The position numbers and the translations under genes were made by a program. The notes under the pieces were generated by a model. The model was not told where the DNA came from. It saw only the letters and a program-made list of their open reading frames with translations, and did no database searches. A stretch of 64,000 bases of DNA, taken from assembly GCA_017562135.1 (NCBI GenBank), contig QEYB01000026.1:124001-188000 (forward strand), in the 5' to 3' direction. Source of the stretch: Dipylidium caninum. Lineage: Eukaryota > Platyhelminthes > Cestoda > Cyclophyllidea > Dipylidiidae. Shown one piece after another: positions 24,701 through 38,306 of this stretch (positions are counted from its first letter, which is position 1; each line of letters starts with the position of its first letter).

Positions 24701-27700
24701 GAGGAGTTTCAGTAACCACGCATTGAAGAGTTTGAACACGCGACACCTCCAGGGGCGGTGGCGCCTTAGAGACAACGTCATAGCCCTGCGAGCTGGTTAC
24801 CGCCAAGGCTGCTGGAATAACTTGCAATTTTTTGCCCGCAACTGTTTTGGATTCCGCGATTTCGCCAAATTGAACACAGGCGTCAGACGATCTCGTGAGC
24901 CCCAATGCGTCGCAGGCTTTATCCTCTTTTTGGACGCTTTTTAGTGGAGCTGGAGCTGAAAATAATTTGCTGGTCTCTGGAACATGAAATACTTGTGTCG
25001 GTTCTAAGAAGGTCTGCGCGCCAGAAACTTCCAGAGCCGCTGCTGGAGCCCTCTTTACATCAACGCCAGTTGCCTGAGAACTAGTGACAATTAGAGCTTC
25101 CGGCGTCACTGTAGCTTTAGGTTGCTGAAGCCCTGAGGTTTGAACACTGGCATCGAAGACAGTAAAGCCTCTGATTGCATCACATGACCTATCTTCCACT
25201 TTGGCTTTTGGTTGAGGCGGCATTGGCGGAGCAGAGCGTACTGTTGGTACTTCCTCATAACGAATTGTCGGTGGCGGAGGCTGCTGGTAGGTCACTTGTG
25301 CTGTTGTCAGTGCCAACGCCGGCAGATTAACTTGAAGTTTTTTGCCCAAAACAGCCGCTCTAGGTTTCTCAACTTCGGCAGTTTGAACGCCAGCATCAAA
25401 GAGAGGTATTTTTGAAAGAGCATCACATGCCGTATCGCTGGTTGGAATTTTCTTCACTGCCGGTTGAGGAGGAGCGGAAAAGACCCTTGTTGTATCCTCC
25501 ACCTTTATAGTTTGTGGAGGTTTTTCAACCTCGATGGTAGACTGGGAACCTATGACAGTTAGGGACGTCAAATTCACCTGTAACTTTTTACCCACGGGAG
25601 GAGGCTTCGGTACCTGTAAGTCAGGAATCTGAATTCCAGCGTCAAATACTTTGGCAGCTGCGGCAGCATCGCATGCTCTATCCTCTGTTGCAACCCGAGG
25701 AGGCGGCGCAGCCGAGTATACTTTGGGTGCTTCTTGAAGGCGCGGAACCTCCACCTCTTTCACTGGATAGACTTCCTCCGTCTGGACTGCTTGAGCAGAA
25801 CCCACCGGTTTTGTCAGGCTCGATACTTGTGATTGAATCGAAGAGGCCGTGAGGACAGGTAAGGTTACTTGCAGTTTCTTGCCAACGACTTTCTGTTTAG
25901 GTTCCGAAATTTCTACAGACTGGACCACTGCATCAAACATTTTAACATTTGGTAAGACTTCACATTGCCTGTCCCTCGTATCAACTTCCGATTTTAGAGG
26001 AGGTGCTTCATGCACAAGTTGTGTTCTAGTCGGCTCGGTCAAAATAGTATAGTCATCCTTCGCGACTGCTTGCAGGGAGGCTATTTTATACATTGGATGT
26101 TCCGACGTCTCAAGGCTAATGGCAACCTGAAGTTTCTTTCCCACCCCCGTCATCTGCACCGATTGAGCGAAACTGTCGCATGCTGAATAACATTTCATGG
26201 CCTCGCATGCAGTATCGCACAAATCAGTCTTTTGTTGCACTGGTGGCGCAGAGTAGGTAGGCAGTGGAGCTCTTTCCACGGCTATTTGTGGTTCTGCCTC
26301 GAGTGAGACCGTTTGTTGGATCGCATCGAGCATCTTTGTTTCGTTTATCGCTGCACATGCTTCGTCCTTCGTTGGTTTGGTCACCGCGTGGTCACCTAAT
26401 GCGCTCTCTCCAACTTGCATTTTCTTCCCGTAGGTCTTAACTGGGTCGATGGGATCACAAGCGGCGTCCGTTACGTCTGGCGCTGACACTTTTGCCCCCA
26501 GTTCGACTTGCAATTTCTTTCCCTGGGTCAAAGGTTTAAGAGCATCATTCTGGCACTGCGCATCGAAGAATTTGACTCCCGTGATGGCTTCACAGGCTGT
26601 ATCTGTGACTTTGGCAGGGACATTAGGCTGCGCCGATGCCACTAAGTCCGTGGCACTCCGTGACGGCATAGCGGCGTAAAGGGCGCCCTGATCTGAAATC
26701 ATTGAAATCTCCGGCACATTTTCATCCAGAGAGACCTGAATTTTTTTCGAAAAGTTTTCAGGCTGAATCTTCGTATCACAACTGACATCAAAATGCTCAT
26801 TGTCCATAATCGGCACCGTTTCCACCTCCACATCTGATGTCTCCCTCACAGGCGACACGCTAACTTGCAGTTTTTTATTGTGCTTCTTCTCAACACGAGA
26901 CTCGTCAAGTGCAATCGAAACTTGCAATTTCTTCCCATGTAGCGAGCAGGTTGAGCTTGGGTCTCGGCAACGCCGACATTAGGCATTGAAATTGCCCTCT
27001 GTTGAACGGACAAAAGAGCCGGCGCTATCAGTGGCTCCTCAAAGTGTCCTGGGCCTAGAGTTGACTGAGTTTCAGACTCCTGAAGGAGCTGACCAATCTG
27101 CATTTCGACGTCTCTCGCCGATGGCATACACACCGACTGTATTCTTTTACTCTTCACCGCTTTAGGGGCTGCCTGTACATTCAGGGCTTCAGTGGATTTA
27201 ATAGACCTGGTATACGCTCCCACACCAATTGGACTAAGTCCTTCATGTTTCAACACTGGTCCAACTTGTGTTTCAGTTGAAAACAGTATCGATGGAACAG
27301 AAGACGACCGTCTAGGTTTTTGTCTGTGCACGTGGCACACTTGAAGATTCTGTTCCCGTATTTTCAAGGATGGAAGGTCCCGTGTCTGCACTTCATTATG
27401 GGATAGAATGCGACCCATTTGTGTCGCATCATCATACATTTTATGTGTCACCTGAACTGACATGCCTGTGAGATTTCCCTTTTGAGGTGGGGTGGGATAC
27501 TCTTGCGGAAGAGAAGCGGAAACGACTGGAACTACCCCAGGCTGTACGTTAAAGTCCATGTAATCCTTCTGTACTTCTGCTTGTCGATAGATTTGTCCCA
27601 CTTGTGTGTACGAATTTGCACGATGACTAAGTTGCGATTCATTAATTTGGATCCGTTGAGTAATTTCATCAGTTTCGATATACCCGTCGGTCTGTACGGA

Positions 27701-30700
27701 ATGTCCAGAGAGGATGGCACCAACCTGGGTGGACGAAGTGACTACCCGAGGTCGCACAGTGGCATCTCTCTCGTACCCATTCGCCGCAAGTGGAACGGCC
27801 TCAAGCATAGTCGAAGAGGAACCTAGTTCGCACATACTTTTATGTCGAGTTTGGGCTAGGCCGCTGCGTCTTCCTGATGACATATACATTCTCCCACGAG
27901 GCTCCTCATAGACAGCTCCAATTTGCGTTGAGGATGAAGAAACGTCGTTGACAGGGATTTGGGCTTGTTGCCGTGCATTAGAGTAGAGAACACCTACTTG
28001 AGCACAAGTATCCATCATTTTTTCACGTTTTGGTGATTCCTGTGCCTGATGATTATCAGTTTCCATTTCCTCGTAACCCGTCAGCCGACCAAGGACGTCA
28101 CACTGACAGTACAGATTGACGCGGTTTGTTAAACAGGGGTATCCACTTTGAACTCTCTTGTTAATACGATTTTTGAACGAACCAGCTTCCGAGATAACAT
28201 CATAACTAGCGTAATACTTATATCTTTCAGACCCGCTGTATATGGGACCGACCTGTGTCTGAGACGACAAGAGGACTTTAGACTTATTATACGACGAGTC
28301 CTCAGGTGACCCAAGTTCCCCTACCGGGCTCGAAGCTTTGTCATTCGTCACAATTCCAAGTTGTGTTGAGCTATGTACTAGGCTAGTCAACGAAGAGGCC
28401 TTTTTCACTGACAACGGACCCGACTGTGCTTCAGCAGTGTATTTACGTCTCCATCTGTTTTTATTTTCTTTAAGGGGAACGGCTTCATTGATATATTCAT
28501 GGCCGTCTTCGTCGTCAGAGCTGGAAGTCAGGCTTCGCGATCTCTGAACCTTTTTACTGCCTCCAATTTCCATGTGGTAGCATTCCATGGAAGATGAGTC
28601 TACCTGAACGCCACTATCAATAACACTGCGTCCGATCTGAGTTTGCACAGCCCGTTTTTAACGGCTGCGTCGGGGCGAGTTGGCTCGATTTGGTATGTTG
28701 CGAATGTCTTCTGCCAACCTCCATTCGGCCATCTTGATGCTGAGTTTCGACAGTCCTGTTATTGCTACCGATTTGCACCATTGCATTCCGCTGTATTGCC
28801 TGAACTTTAGCTCGTCGTACGCCCTTTCGAATGTAGGCGCCTGAGGTGAGGTCGGTGTCGGATGAGGCACTAGAGCTAGAAATTGCGTCCACTACTGGCA
28901 TTCTGGGTTGGCTACGACTGCGTCTAGGTCCCTTTTCATGCTCTGGGATAATCAAAGGTTCTACCTTCAGGCGAGCTGGTGATTGTGAATAAAGGTTCAA
29001 CTCCTGAGCACTTATAAGATCCATTGTCCGCACCATGTCATTCAGTTGTTTTTCGCTCTGTCTTGTTAAACGTCTGTAAAAAGAATCAAGAGGGACAGTT
29101 AGTTCAGAGAACTGTTACATCCATTACGAATAAGGGGGGGGGGGGGCGGTGGAAGGGCTAAACAGCATTAGCCATTTTGGGAAAATCGAGTTGATGTACA
29201 AACATACACAGGACACGCGACACATCTACGAGCGCTGTAGGCGTCGGCACTTACGCTAAATGGTCCAGTGCTCGATTTATCTCCCGCCTCTCGTTGTCCA
29301 CCTCGGAGAGATATTCCGCGATGTGGTTGTCAAGCCGTTTCATTCCCTGCTGCATCTCCTGGAGACACAGCAGCGGAGACCTCATCTGCACAAGATCAGA
29401 CTCTTTTAAATTAACATCCTCCGATTGTAGTCGTTCTAGTCCTACAATCAAAAGACGACTAGATAGCACAAGGACAAATAAGAAGGCAAATTCAAGTAGG
29501 TAGCCATGCCAATTAATGTTAAGTGAGTGAAGTGAGACGAAGTATAATTTGAACGTGAAGTGAAGTGAAAGTCCGTGAGACTCAATAAAATAGCGCCACT
29601 ATACCTAAGCGCAAAATTCATGTTAGTTTACTACTTTAATTTAACCTTAGGTGGGAGCCAAGTCACTCGGACAGGGTCGACAGTGGTAGTGAAAAAGCAT
29701 TTTCTCAAATCGACTGTCTGTACTTTCTCTCACTCAGTCATACTTATTTGTGCCACATTCGCCCGCCTCTGGTGCACCGCGAACTGGCAAGTTTGATAAG
29801 GCCTCATGTAAATGATAACCTCTTACAAAGGAGGTGAGGGAGTCCCGTTGGAAATAATGGGAGAATATCTAAGACGGCTTATTGACGGGCTACATCATTC
29901 TAAACAGCCATGTATGTCGGCAGTTACTGGTGACGACAACAGAAACGTCCACCGTCAAAGGATCAAGCTTATTTCGTCACACTCCACATTCCAGTAAATT
30001 CCCGCAAACAGGCCCAAATTTTGACTAAGAAGACTCACGTTTTGTGATGATGACTTTTTTACGGAAAACGTCCATCGCTGAACTGAGACGTCCGTCGTGA
30101 CCAGCTGTCAAAAGTTGTTTTTGCAAATCACTAAGGAGGGCGTTCAGTGCGTCTTCATGGGAGCATATCACCTATTTTAAGAGATTTGGATTTAGATGGC
30201 GCAATTTCACCATTACACAGATTGATAAAGAGGTCCCCATCAAAAGGATTATAATGCGGATTTTTTTTATTTATTAAATTCCCTGAAAATACAGCATATG
30301 GGAAAGTGGACTTATTTAAGTCCAACAGGGGCCGCCGCAGATTTCTAATGGCCTAAAGATTAACTTCTTTACCCACGTCTTACGGAATCCGTCTTACCTT
30401 TGTATATTAGTACATGTAACACACTACATTTTTTTAATGAAATGGCTGTGGCATTATAAATTGTTTATTACCCAGTAGAATGGACGAGACTCACCTCACG
30501 TGAATTGAACTGAGTTAGTAAATCGGTGTACACCTCGTAAAGGTGTGAACGAAATAGGTTGGTTATCTCCGACCAGATCTTCTTGCACTTTTGTCTTATG
30601 CTGAAAAGTGAAAGATGAATGTAGGGGAAGTGCTTGTTTTCAAAAGTGTACACTCATATCAACAGGTTTTTTGCGAGTATTTAATCATTTAGGCAAGTCA

Positions 30701-33455
30701 CTATGTTAACATCTGAGTGACAAATACTCCTCAAAAAAAGTTCAAGTTCCAGTAAACTCCACCAAAAACACGTGTAGTGTTTAATGAAGTTGATGAGAAT
30801 CCCGGAGAGTGACCTCCCTCAAAAGAATCATGAGAGAGTTAAAAGAACACAGTCATCAATCCTTTGTAAAGCACCGAGTACGCACACGAAGGATTCGGCT
30901 TGAATTATTCTTTCGAGTAAATTCTTTTCCCCTCTGAACAGACTCCACTCCCCCACCGAGCCTTTATGATCCATGCATTTTATAAGATTTTACTCTACCA
31001 TGTTCAATTTATCTCTCGAGTACGTGCGTCAGTTAATAGTCGATTAGGATACCCACCTGCTGGCCCGTTCAGTAGCCTCTTTGTCGCTATCCATGAGCCA
31101 AAAGCAAATAGAAGGGACTTCGACTATGCCTGAAGAGGTCTGGACACGCCACAGGTGGGAGTCCTGTCGATTGTCAATGAGATGCAGTTCCTCTCCCTTT
31201 TTGATCCTGTAGTCGGGGCCGGTGAGGCTCACCATCGCTCGAACCATCACGGGGCGGCTGCTCGGGTCTCTCATCGCAACGCCCTTGGCGACACCTCCCA
31301 AGCGCAGACGGATAGGAACTATTGTCTCACTTCGCTTTGCCAAGTTAACGCTACGCTGCCCGAGACTTTGCATTATGTTCACTTGCTCCTAATTAGGCAA
31401 ATGTAATAATTAGTATTAGCAAAAATTGGGGCTTGTAAGCTTATAAATGGAACAAAGCGAAGTAAATAACTTCTTCGGAAAAGACGCAGTAAAAAAGACC
31501 TTTATTTCACCTTTTATATGACTATATATTTACCCTGATTTCCTTTGTAATTTTGGAGACATCTTTGTAAGATCGTAGTTTCGTCTCCGATTGGCTTGCG
31601 CTTTGGGCGACTGCGAGCTGTTTATCCAATTTGGCTTCAATTTCGTTGGCCTCGTGGAAAAACTAAAACAAAATGTCAGTCAGTCACCCAAGACACCTCT
31701 CACGGCCCAACCTCAGGGTCATTAGACGCAGACACTGACGCACCTGATGATATTCGGCCGAGGCTTTGAGGTGGATTTGTGCGAGGGTAGTCAACTGATC
31801 CACATACGTCCAGCAGCTTTTAACATTGTCCGTGAGGGTCTACAAAATCAAACGTTATCTTCAAACAAAGAAAAAAGAACCAACTACTTTTAACTGTCCC
31901 GTAGTGAGATAGCCACATGCAGTAATCGCGATTCTCAAGTGATTAAGGTTGGTTGTACGTTTAGTAAATTTGCAGTTCGTGGGAACTTTGGCTGATGTAG
32001 AGGCTTGGCAATTTGAGGAAAGGGAAGTGGAGTTTGAAAATGGATGACAAATAAGTGAATAGCTCTTTAAACACTACCTTAATTGACTCAACGAATTTTA
32101 TCACATTAATAAGAGGAAAAGGAAGCATTTTCGATCTAAGGAAGATGTTTTATTGGTTCCGCAATGGGTTACACTCACCTTGTAGGTTACAACGTCTTTG
32201 TGAAGGGAACTGGGATCACTAAGCTCAACGGATCTCTCAGCAAAGTGAGCAGCAACCTCGCCGATGCTTCGCTCAAGCTCTGAAATCCCTGTCAGGTATT
32301 GTAAGCACTTGGTGTTATGGTCGAGTTCCGTCTGCAAAGACGATAAAGTTGGAGGAAAACTGGGATGAGGACGAAGCTCAACAGAACGAATCAATCCTCC
32401 CCTTCCTGAACTAAATTTTTCCCTGCAAACTCTGTATATAATGGCTTAATCTGTCGACAGTTTACTAATCCGGAACGGCCATGTTATTTGATAAAAACCA
32501 TCATCTTTCATCCTTCAACGTGAAAATATAACCGAGAGAGGGATAAACAGGCTATATAGAGAGACAACTGTGCAGCTAATTCTTTCTACATATGAACGAT
32601 TTTGCAATTTTAAGCAAATAATGGAAGCATTAAAGTAAGATGTATAAAAGCTAATTTTACTAGACTGTGGTATCCCATCCACTCCTTTTTCATCATTCTA
32701 TAACAATTCTCAACAAAGATAGCCTTTATTCTCGCACCGCTTAGGTGGGGATGGGCTTTTCTTTCTCATTACACACGACTGAGGCTCAGAGAGTATTTTT
32801 GACTATTTCTCGAAAGTCGCCTAAATTACTCCTTTCCTGCGAAGCACTTTTTTAGGATATCACCGTTTTTAGCGTGGACGACATTGTGAGTCCTACAGAA
32901 TCATCACGAGTAGGTGTATTTAGATACACCGATTTGTACTGTGAACTTCAGATACACTGTCGCAGTGTTTACCTTTCACCAGAGATGAGGAAGTTAAATG
33001 TGTTTGGTTAGGAGTGTCCTACTCACCCCCCACTGCGGAGGCCAGATGAGGCAATTTGGTGTCACGAAGATTGGGGGAGGCGATTTCCTCCTCAATTTCT
33101 CGTAGTTCTCGTAGGAGAAGCTCCTGTCGACGACGTTCATCATCCAGTGCCATATAATTTATGCCAACATTCATCTCTTGGGCTTTGAGCTTATGAGTAG
33201 ACGAAGGGAAGTAGAGCCAATTAGAAACTTAAAGTCATAATGTGTATCATTCGATGCAATTCACTTTCAACCGAACTCCTTTCACCATTCTCATGTCAAT
33301 CAAAGTGGCATGTCATTTATCATTAAAGTTGCGCAAAACGAGAATATTTATTAAAGTACAAAGTTATACATTCAAATCGACTTAGGAAGGAAGTTTACTG
33401 CGATTTCATAAACTCACTTTATAATCTCTGAGCGCCTTTTCAATCATCCCAATAT
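21045..33455 (-). CDS. Plakin-family cytolinker gene A (5' end not found)
   Basis: Plakins link cytoskeletal filaments to junctions and to each other. Proposed exons (minus): 33455-33418, 33189-33027, 32331-32179, 31839-31744, 31662-31534, 31388-31057, 30600-30495, 30171-30039, 29441-29255, 29073-21045. The small exons encode charged helical, spectrin-repeat-like segments (LLLRELREIEEEI, GISELERSIG, EYHQ). The 31388-31057 exon encodes a plakin SH3 (MVSLTGPDYRI...VEVPSICFWL). The tail exon holds TQVG motifs, about 15 GKKLQV-type boxes and a C-terminal module. No actin-binding CH domain or start codon was found up to 43.6 kb. The frame is broken by single-base indels near 33027-33031 (G6), 28655-28659 (A5), 26931-26936, 24414-24419 (T6), 23877-23883 and about 23067. 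Flanking homology continues in the shifted frame each time. Whether these are sequence errors or real lesions is unresolved. Confidence 0.85.
23045..26960 (-). repeat. Diverged GKKLQV tail repeats of plakin A
   Basis: Units of about 80-90 residues share, in order, GKKLQV, an ALxxxxxQ segment, a KVExTxxVFSAPP box, a DxACDA box and an FDAxVQT box. The hexapeptide varies as GKKMQV, SKKIQV, KKVQV and NKKLQV. Copies are clearly diverged at DNA level, so the array is old compared with that in gene B. I do not know a described domain with this signature. Confidence 0.8.
26961..28960 (-). repeat. S/T-TQ-(V/I/L)-G motif region of plakin A
   Basis: The proximal tail repeatedly shows SSTQVG, SSTQLG, SQTQVGPIYSG, CAQVGVLYS, STQIGAVYE and SYTQVGQIYR at irregular spacing. 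The surroundings are rich in Ser, Arg and Tyr and look disordered. An equivalent region opens the tail of gene B. Confidence 0.7.
29134..29146. repeat. Poly-G run in a plakin A intron
   Basis: Thirteen consecutive G lie in the intron between exons 29441-29255 and 29073-21045. Confidence 0.9.
31057..31388 (-). other. Plakin SH3-encoding exon of gene A
   Basis: The exon has a TTAG acceptor and a GCAG|GTGGGT donor. It reads RSETIVPIRLRLGG, VMVRAMVSLTGPDYRI, LHLIDNRQDSHLWRV and GIVEVPSICFWL. The VPS(V/I)CF ending is typical of the SH3 embedded in the plakin domain. The partner exon in gene B is 57320-56980. Confidence 0.85.
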
Positions 33456-33726
33456 CTAAAAAAATGGAAGACTCCAATTTAAAATAAATTTGAGTCAAGA
33501 AGGAGATGGCTCTTCTCATATAAAAATTTTCACACGCTTCAGTCAGCAATGTGTTAGTTTCATGTTGCCATGCAGCGGTGCATTCGGCCTCGTCATGTGC
33601 CTGATGTCTAATACCAGTTTCCGACAGGCTTCAGGTAGGTGGCTGACGAACCGGGAGCGCATCTTACGCATCCGCAGCGAGCCCATAAGCACCCACACGC
33701 GCAAATATACGTGCTCTCGTCTCTTC

Positions 33727-33771
33727 TCACACACACAGAGGCCATTTGGTGTGTGTGCATGTGTGTGTGTG
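33727..33771. repeat. CA/GT microsatellite, interrupted
   Basis: A short CACACACA run is followed by an interrupted GTGTGTGTG-CAT-GTGTGTGTGTG run. It lies about 270 bases upstream of the first recognised plakin A exon. Confidence 0.85.
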
Positions 33772-36700
33772 AATGCGAGCTTATTTGCGCAATCGAGGAC
33801 GCGCGAATGTGTGTGAATGGGCCTCATTGCCAACTCCTTACACACCTGACTCCGATGAACAGGGTGCAGAATTTGCATAACCGCCTGCTTGGCATGTAGG
33901 CGGGTCCACCTGTTTACGTAAATTCTTCGTCTTTCACATCGTCTTAACGCCCGCTTTATCGCCACACCTTGTCAGGCGAATAATAAGCCAGACGCCCTAC
34001 AAAATATCACTTTCTCGTTTGACTTTACTAAGGCTAGTAATCATCTCTGCGCACACACGAATATGCGCTGGTGAGACGATCCTTCTTCTAACGGTTACCG
34101 TTAGTTCTGTGACGGTTTGGGATTATGGGAAGGTCACGTTAACCGTTTGTGCTCATAAAAGCATTCTGACACCCAATTCATTCATCTGCCGTTATGCTTG
34201 TGTCTGTGCGTGTGTGTGAATTTTCGGTAGAACACAAAAATTAACACGATTTGACGCTTCATATACATATATATAAGCCTTAGTACAACTCCGCGAAAAG
34301 TGATCAGGCAAATGTAATTCTTTAGGGGTAATATGAAAATAAATCCATGGGGAGGTAGGGACTGTGATACTACAAACTCAGTCTCTAAATATGGACTATT
34401 ACAGTAGAAAGTATTAAAGAGTTGGATGCTCAATACCACCGTGTTTGCCCTTTTCTCCACACTGAAGAGAGTCGAGTCGCTGTGTATTTACTTGTTGAAA
34501 TGAACCTAGAGGACTGCCTGTAAAGTATCTGAGCAAAGTCTATGATGTGAGGAGGAGAGAGGTTAAAAAGTGGAGATGGTGAAATGAGTGCGCTGAATGT
34601 TGCGATAGGAAATTTGAATTCAAAGATACCTGAGTTAGTAACACACGCTTTCATGTCCAGTGGTTAAAGAAGGTTTAAATACGCGGTTTATGTTTAAGAT
34701 ACATTTGTAATCGTGACCATACGATTCGCTCCCCAACTTGATGTAACTAATAAATAATGCAAGAGGAAGCTGTTTATCTAGCAAAGTAATTCTTCAAGAA
34801 ACGGAGAGTAAGGTCGTGAGAAACTCACGCAAAGTAGTGACTTTATCAGTAAATTCAAATTCTAAATTTCACTAGGTCATAAATAAAGGTTGCGTGAAAT
34901 TTAACCTTATGACTGTGTCATCGACGGGTTATTATGAAATTTTGTCAACCGAAATAGACCAAATGAACAGTATAAAAGAACAATTTACCGCCGTGGTGTA
35001 TCGCCATTTTCGAGAGTGATAGCCCTCAGACAGGAAGTATAAGATCCTCAATTTATCCTTGGCTATCAATAAATTCGAAAGGACTCCGAAAGACCGAATT
35101 TTTTTCCGATGGGACGTGCGTCTTAAAAAGTCACCTGCTCACCCGTCGGTATTTACTGAATGTGCGCGTTTAGCTGTGTAAATGAGAAGTCGATGTTCTG
35201 GAGTCGGTCTTTGTAGGGCCAGCCCCACTGCGTGAGCTCTCTCGTCTTCCGTACCGTGTTTTGGTTGGTTACTCAAGTGGCGCGCCAGTTTCGCAGTTGT
35301 GTGCGTGCTGGTCCTCGGTGTGCGCGTATAGGAGCCTCGATTTGACCCCGTGCTCCAACGCGAAGAGCACGTACATTCACAGGCAGTTACAGACAACTGC
35401 GCAGGCCATCAGGCTTGGGTTGTCTTGCAAGAGCCTATTGACCCTTCTGTTTCGCTTCCTTGAGAGAAAGGCACGACAAGATCGCCCCTCTATGAGATAC
35501 GTTGACGATTTCTGTCGAGTTAGGGCTAATGTGTGATGAATGTTGGTCTCCTCTTTACTTTTACACTTGCAGTCAACTCACTGCACCTTTAATTTGTTTG
35601 TAGGAGACCCATGGTGAAGTTAGCGCTAAGAACCCAGAACATCTGTTCTAGTAGTTCCAATGAACTTTAATTTAACTGTGAGGTCTGAATGATGTATATG
35701 TAACTTTCTACGAAATGAAGATTATTTATAATGGTAGCAGTTGAGTTTCGTGCAAATATTGTCCGCAATGACATGCATAGCCAATCAGCAGAGAGCCAAA
35801 ATCGCTCCCGAACAAATAAGCTAATTGTTAGGATTTAGATTTTGATCATTTGTAGCGAGTGCACCAAATTGTGTAAATTCATTTATTTCCTATAAAATAT
35901 TCCTTCCTCTCATCGAGTGCTTGATTTCTTTGCAGATGAAGAATATCAAGTCATGGGAACCCGAAATCCGATACTCTTTGTTTCAACGGGTGATAGGCTT
36001 TGCTCTTTTAAAAGAGGTTCAAAGGTGTCTTCGAACTACTGAACAAGGGTGTAGAATACTGTAGAATCTGCAAGCTCTTTCAGCACACCTCTTCCATTCA
36101 TTAAAAGTTAGCCAGGTCCTACGGCACTTTCGCACCGAAAGTCTCACTTACTTACCCCGCAACTGTAGTTAAAAAGAATGTAAGTTTAATCTTCAAACCT
36201 CCATGCATTACCGGATGCCCGGAAGCCTTGTCGTTCCGGTTTTTCGACTGCCGATTCCTCAGTGTATCAGCAAATGAGACCATTCAAACTACTTGAAGTA
36301 ATTGTCACGCTGTTTGTTCCAGATACCTACTATTTTCCAAATTTTCAAAGAGCTGTTTAATGTGTGGTCTGACACCAATATTAAAAGAAAGGTGACAACT
36401 TGCTTGATTGACCACCCGTCCTGTGTCGCGCAATTAGCAACACCTATTAGCGTTTCCAGTAAAAATCTCATCACTTTATTAAGTTACTTTTGCAATTTCT
36501 CGATCACTTACATCCTTGTAATCACGTCTTGATATAATGCCAACATGGGAGGTACAGAAAGAAATAACTGAGTTTGGCCGTCTTATCCTGAGCGGACATT
36601 TTATAAAGAAGATGCTCTTAGCGATGGGAGTAAGCACTCACTTGGAATAGTCGAACGAGTATGGCACAGCTTTTAGCCTCAGACATAGTAGCATTCAGTT

Positions 36701-38306
36701 TTTCCCGAAAAACTGGACATGAGTGGTTGTATTCGCACTATTATTGAAGAAGAAGGTGTCGAAAGACCTGGTCACTTTAAGTCTTCCACATGGGGGAGAA
36801 GGGGGAAGTGGACCCTCTCATTGCTTTGGAGAGCTTCCTTCTTGTCTAACCCGCCATCTTTATTCCCTCCAAATGCATACAGTGAAGTAGTGTGCATCAT
36901 TTTTGAGTTTATAAGACAGATTGTATGAGATCATATTTGCCTGGTAGCGACGGTTTTGGCAGCGTCAGGCAGAAGAGGCGTCAGCAATCCAATCATTAGC
37001 GAATAACATTAACACGGCAGCTCGCAACAAATATACTGTCAAGACACTTGAGGTGGTGATCGAGATGCGAGTGAAGGATCTCCAACGCCTCCATTGTAGC
37101 CTGGGGTTCATAATTAGGTTCTCATCCCCTTCACCATGTAAATTTAACCACAAATCCACGTCATCTAAACGCTTTTAATTTGGTGGTGGGAAAAATGCGT
37201 ATTAATTTCACCAGGTTGCCTGGAATTTGTGCTTGTACGGCCGGAATTCCTCGGTGAGCCATCGGCATTACTATTAGAACCTGCACCCTTCCATATAACG
37301 ACAAACGTGACCTACTTAAGAAAGCTACCAGGACCTTTTAATAGTTTTTTAATTTCCTTTTAACCAGTTACGATAAGAAAAAGAAGAGCGAAGTCAGGGG
37401 AACAAAATAAAGTGATTTGTGTACCCAGGAGAGACTATATCCAATGATCATTCCGAGGAACTAAGTGAGATATATTTCGGGTCGATACGAATGACATCCT
37501 TTATATCTTTAGTTCCCACTGATATATATTATCACGACGGTTGATTCTAGTGGAACATTTACGCTTTAATCATTATAGCTGATTCTTATACGGTGGTGCT
37601 GTCAGAAACTGATTCCGATTACCTTTAGGGCATTCTGAAAGACCATAAGGTGATTATAACATGTTTATTTTTTCTGAGCTAGTTCCGTCTTGCGTTAATG
37701 GATTAACCTCGATAAAAATAAGATGTCAACGCAATAATATATTCACCGCACTATGCAGAAATAAGCGTGTGTCTCCATGTCGGGGTGTCAAATGTAAAGC
37801 CCCCAGAGTTGAGTAGAAAGGCATGAGTGTAACCATTCTTAGTGATACTGAGAAGGGACCACGTCTTTGCGTTTTAAAACGGGGCTAAATTCCACGCTAT
37901 GACATGGTACCATTCTAGTATAAGAGCAATATTAAAGTCTGATTCTTTTCCACCGCTATAACAGTAGAATTGCCTTTCAGTACGCAGGGTGTGGTGGAGA
38001 TGACCAAACCGTCTCGGATATGGAGAACTTTAAATGAGGATGCTGGTAGTTAAATAAGTTGTGCGCAGTAGAGCGGAGAGCCTAAAATGCGGCACTGCCA
38101 ATTCCACACAACATCAATGAGGCTTGCGCACACCAAGCACCATCGTGATTGCGTGCGTAGCGTCGCGTGCGATGCGCAATGCGTGCGCTACCGTGTGCTA
38201 TGTGTCCTAATGTGCTTATGTGGCTTCATGAGAGCATGTGTGCGATGGTGTGAAGTCACTGACCGCCCCCACCTACTCACGTGCTGCATATTGTCGGAGA
38301 GCACTT

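Noticed and set aside
23060..28660. Programmed ribosomal frameshifting as the cause of plakin A frame breaks
   Set aside because: No recurring slippery heptamer with downstream structure was seen, and the breaks differ in context; sequence error is simpler.
35261..35536. RYVDDF motif resembling a reverse transcriptase active site
   Set aside because: Only the tetrapeptide fits; surrounding residues match no RT block and the frame ends soon after.
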